DNA from: Pullilachnospira sp963929535
Lineage (GTDB): Bacteria; Bacillota; Clostridia; Lachnospirales; Lachnospiraceae
Direction: 5' to 3'
Assembly: GCA_963929535.1 (NCBI GenBank)
Contig: CAWVIZ010000006.1
Location: 1-29,409 of the forward strand
DNA length: 29,409 nt
Under the pieces are notes generated by a model. It saw only the letters and a list, made by a program, of their open reading frames with translations. It was not told the DNA's origin and made no database searches. Below, one piece after another: positions 25,093 to 29,409 of the stretch (the stretch's first letter is position 1; each line of letters begins with the position of its first letter). The translations under genes and the position numbers were made by a program.

Positions 25093-25689
25093 ATGAGTGT
25101 TTTAGATAAGTTTTTGGATGCGATCCGGTTGAACGACGATTTTGATGACGATGATGAATTCTTCGATGACGATGAGCTGGAGGCCATGGACGAGGAAAAA
25201 CCAAAGCGCCGTTTCTTCAAAAAGCTGGAGGACGATTTTGACGATGAGGAGGATGAGGAGAATCAGGAGTCTCCCAAGAAAGCGAAGACAGTCAAGACTG
25301 CTCCTTCCCCTGCTCCGGCCGTGTCTAAGACAGCCAGACAGTCCAAGACCACTTCCTCCAAGATCACACCCATGCGGGGCCGTAAGACCGGAACCGGGAA
25401 TATGGAAGTATGCGTGATCAAGCCGTCCTCCATGGAGGATACCAGGGATATCGCGGATACGCTGATCGACCGCTGCACGGTGGTGCTGAATCTGGAAGGG
25501 ATTGACGTGGATGTGGCACAGAGGATCATCGATTTTTCCTCCGGCGCCTGTTATTCCATTGGGGGAAGCCTGCAGAAGGTTTCCAGTTATATTTTTATTC
25601 TCACCCCCGCCAACGTGGAGATCACCGGAGATTTCCAGGAGATCTTAAGCGGAGCCTTTGATGTGCCTTCCGTGCGCACCAGCTTCTGA
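25093..25689 (+). CDS. sepF: Cell division protein SepF
   Basis: FtsZ-binding division protein that tethers FtsZ to the membrane and bundles it. The N-terminus MSVLDKFLDAIRL is an amphipathic membrane helix. A very acidic linker follows (DDFDDDDEFFDDDELE at about 15-30 and DDFDDEEDEE at about 47-56), then a basic, Ser/Thr/Pro-rich stretch. The conserved SepF domain (about 103-198) has VCVIKPSSMEDTRDIADTLIDRCTVVLNLEG and ARRIIDF-like AQRIIDFSSGACYSIGG. At 198 aa it is somewhat longer than Bacillus SepF because of the linker. TAGGAG precedes ATG 25093. Confidence 0.94.
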   Translation: MSVLDKFLDAIRLNDDFDDDDEFFDDDELEAMDEEKPKRRFFKKLEDDFDDEEDEENQESPKKAKTVKTAPSPAPAVSKTARQSKTTSSKITPMRGRKTGTGNMEVCVIKPSSMEDTRDIADTLIDRCTVVLNLEGIDVDVAQRIIDFSSGACYSIGGSLQKVSSYIFILTPANVEITGDFQEILSGAFDVPSVRTSF

Positions 25690-25696
25690 GGCAGTC

Positions 25697-26458
25697 ATGG
25701 AGAGAGAGGAACTGTTTAAAAAGCGGCTTCTGGATCTGGCCAGGATCGCTTATCAGAGAGACATCGTAACCTTTACGGATTTTCTGGATCTGTATGAATT
25801 GCATATGGTTCACAGCCTGCGGACAGAAGAACTGGGGGTAAGCCTCCGGTTCTCCGGAGGCTATGAAGGATCGGAGCGTCAGATAGCAGCATTTCTTCCT
25901 GATGCTCTTTCTTATGACATGGGGCAGGTGGATTTTCCCGTGGAATGTCTGCGTGTCATCCCGCTGTCCAGAAAATTTTCGGAGCCTCTGTCGCATCGGG
26001 ATTATCTGGGCGCGCTGGTCCACCTGGGAATCGAACGTTCCATGCTTGGTGACATACTGGTGCGCCGGGATGAGGCTTATGTGTTCTGTCACAGTCGGAT
26101 GAAGGATTTTCTGCTGGAGAATGTGACTAGGATCCGTCATACCAGCGTGAGACTGGAACCGGTGACGGATCCGGAGGAGCTTCCCGGCCCCTGCTATCAG
26201 GAGATCCGGGGAACTGTTGCGTCTGTACGGCTGGACAGTGTGATCGCGCTGGCATTTTCTTCTTCCCGGAGCAGTATGATGGGGCTGATCGAAGGAGGAA
26301 AGGTATTTGTCAACGGGAAGATGACCGTATCCAACGGCCATCCCTTAAAGCCGGGCGATATTGTGTCTGTGCGGGGATACGGAAAGTTCCGGTATGAGGA
26401 TACCATGGGAACCACGAAAAAGGGAAGATGCAGCGTTCTTTTGAACCGCTATGTATAG
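25697..26458 (+). CDS. ylmH: YlmH family S4-domain RNA-binding protein
   Basis: RNA-binding protein of the YlmH family, linked in Bacillus to ribosome rescue of stalled nascent chains and found in division clusters. The first 180 residues are the YlmH-specific region (ITFTDFLDLYE-like FTDFLDLYELHMV, GGYEGSERQIAAFLPD, HRDYLGALVHLGIERSMLGDI). An S4 domain follows at about 180-245 (RLDSVIALAFSSSRSSMMGLIEGGKVFVNG and LKPGDIVSVRGYGKF). At 253 aa it is full length. ATG 25697 lies 7 nt after the sepF stop, with only a weak GAGG upstream, so coupling to sepF translation is likely. divIVA, which often follows, is absent; aroB follows after 15 nt. Confidence 0.93.
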   Translation: MEREELFKKRLLDLARIAYQRDIVTFTDFLDLYELHMVHSLRTEELGVSLRFSGGYEGSERQIAAFLPDALSYDMGQVDFPVECLRVIPLSRKFSEPLSHRDYLGALVHLGIERSMLGDILVRRDEAYVFCHSRMKDFLLENVTRIRHTSVRLEPVTDPEELPGPCYQEIRGTVASVRLDSVIALAFSSSRSSMMGLIEGGKVFVNGKMTVSNGHPLKPGDIVSVRGYGKFRYEDTMGTTKKGRCSVLLNRYV

Positions 26459-26473
26459 AAGGAGAATAGAGTC

Positions 26474-27580
26474 ATGAGTAAACGGATGAGAGTACACCGG
26501 GAAGGAGCATTCGACTATTCCATTGTATGGGAGAAGGATTTTTGCGCCCTGTCTCAGGAAATGAAACAGCTGGAACCTGCCGGCAGCAGAATTTGTGTTG
26601 TGGCGGATGACCGGGTGGGGGAGCTGTACGGCGCGGAGGTGAAAAAAGAGCTGGAGCGCACCGGAATGCAGGTGGATCTGTGGCAGTTTCCCCGGGGAGA
26701 GGCTTCCAAGAATCTGGATACGGTTCAGAAACTGTATGCATTTCTGATTGAAAATCATTATACCCGGAAGGATTATCTGGCAGCGCTGGGAGGAGGCGTT
26801 ACCGGGGATCTGACAGGATTTGCGGCAGCAACATACCTGAGAGGCATTGATTTTATTCAGATCCCGACTACTCTTTTGGCCCAGGTGGACAGCAGTGTGG
26901 GCGGAAAGACAGGAGTGGATTTTGACCAGTATAAAAATATGGTGGGAGCCTTCCATCAGCCCAGGCTGGTCTATATGAATATGAGCACCTTAAAAACCCT
27001 GGATGATGATCAGTTTGCCAGCGGTATGGGAGAGGTGCTGAAATCGGCTCTGATACGGGATGGCCGGTTTTATGAGTGGACCATCAACCACATGTCTCCG
27101 ATCATGGACAGGGAACCGGCCGTGCTTACCAGGATGATTGAAAAGTGCTGTCAGATCAAGTCCGCTGTGGTGGAAAGCGATCCCACGGAACAGGGGGAGC
27201 GGGCGGTCCTGAATCTGGGACATACGATCGGGCATGCGATTGAGAAGCTGATGGATTTCAGGATGCTCCACGGTCACTGTGTGGCTCTGGGAACGGTGGC
27301 AGCAGCCTATATCTCTTACCGACGGGGCTATCTGACCACAGAGGATTTCTATGAGATCCGGGATATGAATGTGGGATTTGATCTTCCCATTTTCTTTGAA
27401 GGGCTGCCCACAGAGGAGATCCTTAAGGCTACCCGGTCGGACAAAAAGATGGAGAACGGTCAGGTGAAGTTCATTCTTTTGAAGAAAATCGGGCAGGCAT
27501 ATATTGACCGGACGGTGACGGATCAGGAAATGACGGAAGCAATCAACTTTATCAATGGAGATCTGCTGGATGGAGAATAA
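26474..27580 (+). CDS. aroB: 3-dehydroquinate synthase
   Basis: Second enzyme of the shikimate pathway: converts DAHP to 3-dehydroquinate using NAD+ and a divalent metal. NAD-binding GGGVTGDLTGFAAATYLRGI (about 109-128) and the substrate segment QVDSSVGGKTGVD are present. The metal ligands should be the Glu in GMGEVLKSALI and the His residues in LNLGHTIGHAIE and HGHCVALG. At 368 aa it is family length. GAAGGAGAA (26457-26465) precedes ATG 26474. The gene sits between ylmH and lspA, away from other shikimate genes in this window, and overlaps lspA by 11 nt. Confidence 0.95.
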   Translation: MSKRMRVHREGAFDYSIVWEKDFCALSQEMKQLEPAGSRICVVADDRVGELYGAEVKKELERTGMQVDLWQFPRGEASKNLDTVQKLYAFLIENHYTRKDYLAALGGGVTGDLTGFAAATYLRGIDFIQIPTTLLAQVDSSVGGKTGVDFDQYKNMVGAFHQPRLVYMNMSTLKTLDDDQFASGMGEVLKSALIRDGRFYEWTINHMSPIMDREPAVLTRMIEKCCQIKSAVVESDPTEQGERAVLNLGHTIGHAIEKLMDFRMLHGHCVALGTVAAAYISYRRGYLTTEDFYEIRDMNVGFDLPIFFEGLPTEEILKATRSDKKMENGQVKFILLKKIGQAYIDRTVTDQEMTEAINFINGDLLDGE

Positions 27581-28085
27581 GCGAACTTGGCTGTACATTT
27601 TAGGGGGACTTGCGGGAACAGTGCTTCTGGTGCTTCTGGATCAGTGGACCAAGCACCTGGCGGTAACTTATCTGGCGGGAGGAGAGGATATTGTGCTTAT
27701 TCCGGGAGTTTTCCAGCTTCAGTATCTGGAAAACCGGGGAGCGGCTTTCGGGCTGTTTCAGAATAAAATCTGGGCTTTTGTGATCCTTACGGTTGTGTTC
27801 CTTCTGTTTTTGATCTGGGCTTATCTGCGGATGCCCAAAACGAAAAAATATCTGCCTCTGCACGTTGTGGCTGCGGTGCTTGCAGCGGGGGCATTGGGAA
27901 ATTTTATCGACAGGGTCCGGCTGGGCTATGTGGTGGATTTCTTCTATTTTTCACTGATCGATTTTCCGATTTTCAATGTGGCGGATATCTATGTGGTGGT
28001 TTCCTTTGCCGCGCTGCTGATCTGCATCCTGTTTGTCTACGGAGAGGATGATTTTTCATTCCTGAGCCCCGGAAAGCGGGGGTAA
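27570..28085 (+). CDS. lspA: Lipoprotein signal peptidase LspA
   Basis: Aspartic protease of the membrane that cleaves signal peptides from diacylglyceryl-modified prolipoproteins. Four hydrophobic segments are visible. Family motifs are LLDQWTKHLA near the N-terminus, QYLENRGAAFGLF, and the catalytic aspartates in GNFIDRVRLGYVVDF and IFNVADIYV. 171 aa is normal. ATG 27570 lies inside the last codons of aroB with GGAG about 10 nt upstream; the frame is also open to 27555. rluD follows after 5 nt, the classic lspA-rluD pairing. Confidence 0.95.
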   Translation: MENKRTWLYILGGLAGTVLLVLLDQWTKHLAVTYLAGGEDIVLIPGVFQLQYLENRGAAFGLFQNKIWAFVILTVVFLLFLIWAYLRMPKTKKYLPLHVVAAVLAAGALGNFIDRVRLGYVVDFFYFSLIDFPIFNVADIYVVVSFAALLICILFVYGEDDFSFLSPGKRG

Positions 28086-28090
28086 GCGTT

Positions 28091-29073
28091 ATGGAAGAAC
28101 AGATGGAGCTTATGGAGAACACGGAGTTTCTGGAGGCAGAAAGCCGGGAATTTGGGGAAACAGTGCGGCTGCAGGCAGAGATTGGGGATCAGGGGATCAG
28201 GATTGACCGGTATCTGGCACAGCGGATGCCCGCACAGTCCCGGTCATATCTGCAGAAGCTGATCCGGGACGGACTGGTGACGGTGGACGGAAAACCGGTG
28301 AAGGCCAATTATAAGGTCCAGCATTCAGATATTCTGACCGTTTCCATACCCGAACCCCGAGAGCCGGAGATTCTTCCGGAGGACATTCCTCTGGATATTC
28401 TGTATGAGGATGCGGATGTTCTGGTGATCAATAAGCCGAAGGGCATGGTAGTGCATCCCAGTGCGGGGCACTACAGTCATACTGTGGTAAATGCGGTGAT
28501 GCACCATTGTCAGGGAAATCTGTCCGGGATCAACGGAGTCCTTCGGCCCGGAATCGTACACCGTATCGATATGGATACCACAGGAGCCATTGTGATATGC
28601 AAAAAATGATCAGGCGCATCAGATACTGGCACAGCAGCTGAAGGAGCACTCCATTACCAGACGTTACCGGGCTATTGTACTGGGCAATCTGAAAGCAGAT
28701 GAGGGAACTGTAACGGGGGCTATCGGGCGCCATCCTTCCGACCGGAAAAAGATGGCGGTAAATGAAAAAAACGGGAAAACCTGCTGTTACCCATTACCGT
28801 GTATTGGAACGATTTGGAGAGTATACGTATATTGAATGCCGTCTGGAGACGGGGCGGACTCATCAGATCAGAGTCCATATGGCCAGCATTGGTCATCCTC
28901 TTCTAGGGGACACGGTCTACGGATCCTCCAGAAAGCAGCCGTTCCGGCTGGAGGGACAGTGCCTTCATGCTATGATCCTGGGATTTATTCACCCTTCCAC
29001 TGGTAAATATGTGGAATTTGAGGCTCCTTTGCCTGAATATTTCATAGATTTGTTACAAAATTTAAGAAAATAG
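28091..29073 (+). pseudogene. Pseudouridine synthase RluD-like, two frameshifts as sequenced
   Basis: RluA/RluD-family 23S rRNA pseudouridine synthase broken by two frameshifts. The first part (28091-28609) holds an S4 domain and the catalytic segment GIVHRIDMDTTG (Asp160). It then stops at TGA after a run of six A (28601-28606). Removing one A continues in frame with KNDQAHQILAQQLKEHSITRRYRAIVLGNL and RHPSDRKKMAVNEK. A second extra base in the A-runs at 28765-28771 or 28776-28779 shifts the frame again into GKPAVTHYRVLERFGEY through TGRTHQIRVHMASIGHPLLGD to 29073. With both corrected the length is 981 nt, 326 aa, the family size. Sequencing error in homopolymers is the simplest explanation; a recent pseudogene is possible. 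Confidence 0.88.
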
Positions 29074-29101
29074 AGGACTATACATTTTGCAAAAAATATT
29101 C

Positions 29102-29107
29102 TATAAT
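29102..29107 (+). promoter_or_regulatory. Possible -10 element before the kinase-like gene
   Basis: A perfect TATAAT lies 36 nt before the ATG at 29144 in an AT-rich gap. The -35 region at 17-nt spacing is TATACA, a poor match; TTGCAA at 29087-29092 is too close. Support is moderate at best. Confidence 0.4.
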
Positions 29108-29143
29108 AAGGTATAGATTATTTCGCGAAAGGGAGGGTTTTCT

Positions 29144-29398
29144 ATGGAAACAAAGACGATTATTACGATCGGAAGACAATATGGAAGCGCTGGCCGTCAG
29201 ATCGGACGTGCCCTTGCAGAGGAGCTGGGAATCAAATGTTACGATAAAGAGCTGCTGGACCGCGCGGCCAAGGACAGCGGGCTGTGCCAGGAGCTTTTTG
29301 AAAACCATGACGAGAAGCCAACCAGCAGTTTTCTGTACTCCCTGGTGATGGACACATATTCCTTCGGTTATTCTTCCGCGGCATTTTCTGATAAATAG
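29144..29398 (+). CDS. Cytidylate kinase-like family protein, truncated at the window end
   Basis: The N-terminal part of a cytidylate kinase-like P-loop protein (PF13189 type): METKTIITIGRQYGSAGRQIGRALAEELGIKCYDKELLDRAAKDSG. The nucleotide-binding loop is GRQYGSAGRQIG (residues 10-21). The frame stops at TAG 29396-29398 after 84 residues, whereas the family runs to about 200, and the sequence ends 11 nt later. The stop occurs in the middle of a conserved helical region (SLVMDTYSFGYSSAAFSD). This is either a real truncation or sequence error at a contig end. GGGAGG (29131-29136) precedes the ATG. Confidence 0.75.
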   Translation: METKTIITIGRQYGSAGRQIGRALAEELGIKCYDKELLDRAAKDSGLCQELFENHDEKPTSSFLYSLVMDTYSFGYSSAAFSDK

Positions 29399-29409
29399 AT
29401 ATACGTATA

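Noticed and set aside
28601..28609. Programmed -1 frameshifting in rluD at the A6 run
   Set aside because: A second frameshift follows 160 nt later, the family is not known to use recoding, and defects cluster at the window end; error or decay is simpler.

Overview
The window is a gene-dense chromosomal segment of a Gram-positive anaerobe of the Clostridia, most probably Lachnospiraceae. The evidence is gene order rather than any marker: miaB-mutS-mutL-miaA, radC-mreBCD-mrdA-minDE-rodA-mgsA, and yggS-sepF-ylmH-lspA-rluD are typical neighbourhoods of that family. The DNA is moderately GC-rich, with AGGAGG-type ribosome binding sites, tight spacing and many 4-26 nt gene overlaps. Genus cannot be assigned. 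There are no tRNA, rRNA, CRISPR, phage or insertion-sequence genes.

Region 1 (1-11834, + strand): a repeat-rich 377-nt leader with a near-consensus promoter (249-277), then miaB, mutS, mutL, miaA, a PLP-dependent methionine gamma-lyase-like protein, and two unrelated FAD oxidoreductases. The theme is tRNA A37 modification (MiaA makes i6A, MiaB turns it into ms2i6A) plus mismatch repair (MutS and a nuclease-type MutL).

Region 2 (about 11835-21752, + strand): the cell-shape and division-site cluster radC, mreB, mreC, mreD, mrdA (PBP2), minD, minE, rodA, mgsA and a D-Ala-D-Ala carboxypeptidase. MreBCD, RodA and PBP2 form the elongation machine and MinDE positions division. minC is not between mrdA and minD; a short junction with two GC-rich hairpins is there instead.

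Region 3 (21753-22843): a small P-loop protein with its own promoter and a strong terminator, then a convergent DUF378 membrane protein on the minus strand.

Region 4 (22785-29073, + strand): from a clear promoter, a membrane-anchored HlyD-like protein, yggS, sepF, ylmH, aroB, lspA and rluD. divIVA, common between ylmH and lspA, is absent and aroB lies there. rluD carries two single-base frameshifts, both in A-runs. The last gene (cytidylate kinase-like) stops early 11 nt before the window end. These defects all lie in the last 0.8 kb, so sequence error near a contig end is a serious possibility.

Most of the window is housekeeping. The least explained signals are two families of dispersed intergenic palindromes (207-238 with 19147-19178; 70-103 with 17959-17984 and 22449-22466), the large insertion inside the PBP2 catalytic domain, the small P-loop protein, and a lone HlyD-like adaptor coupled to division genes.
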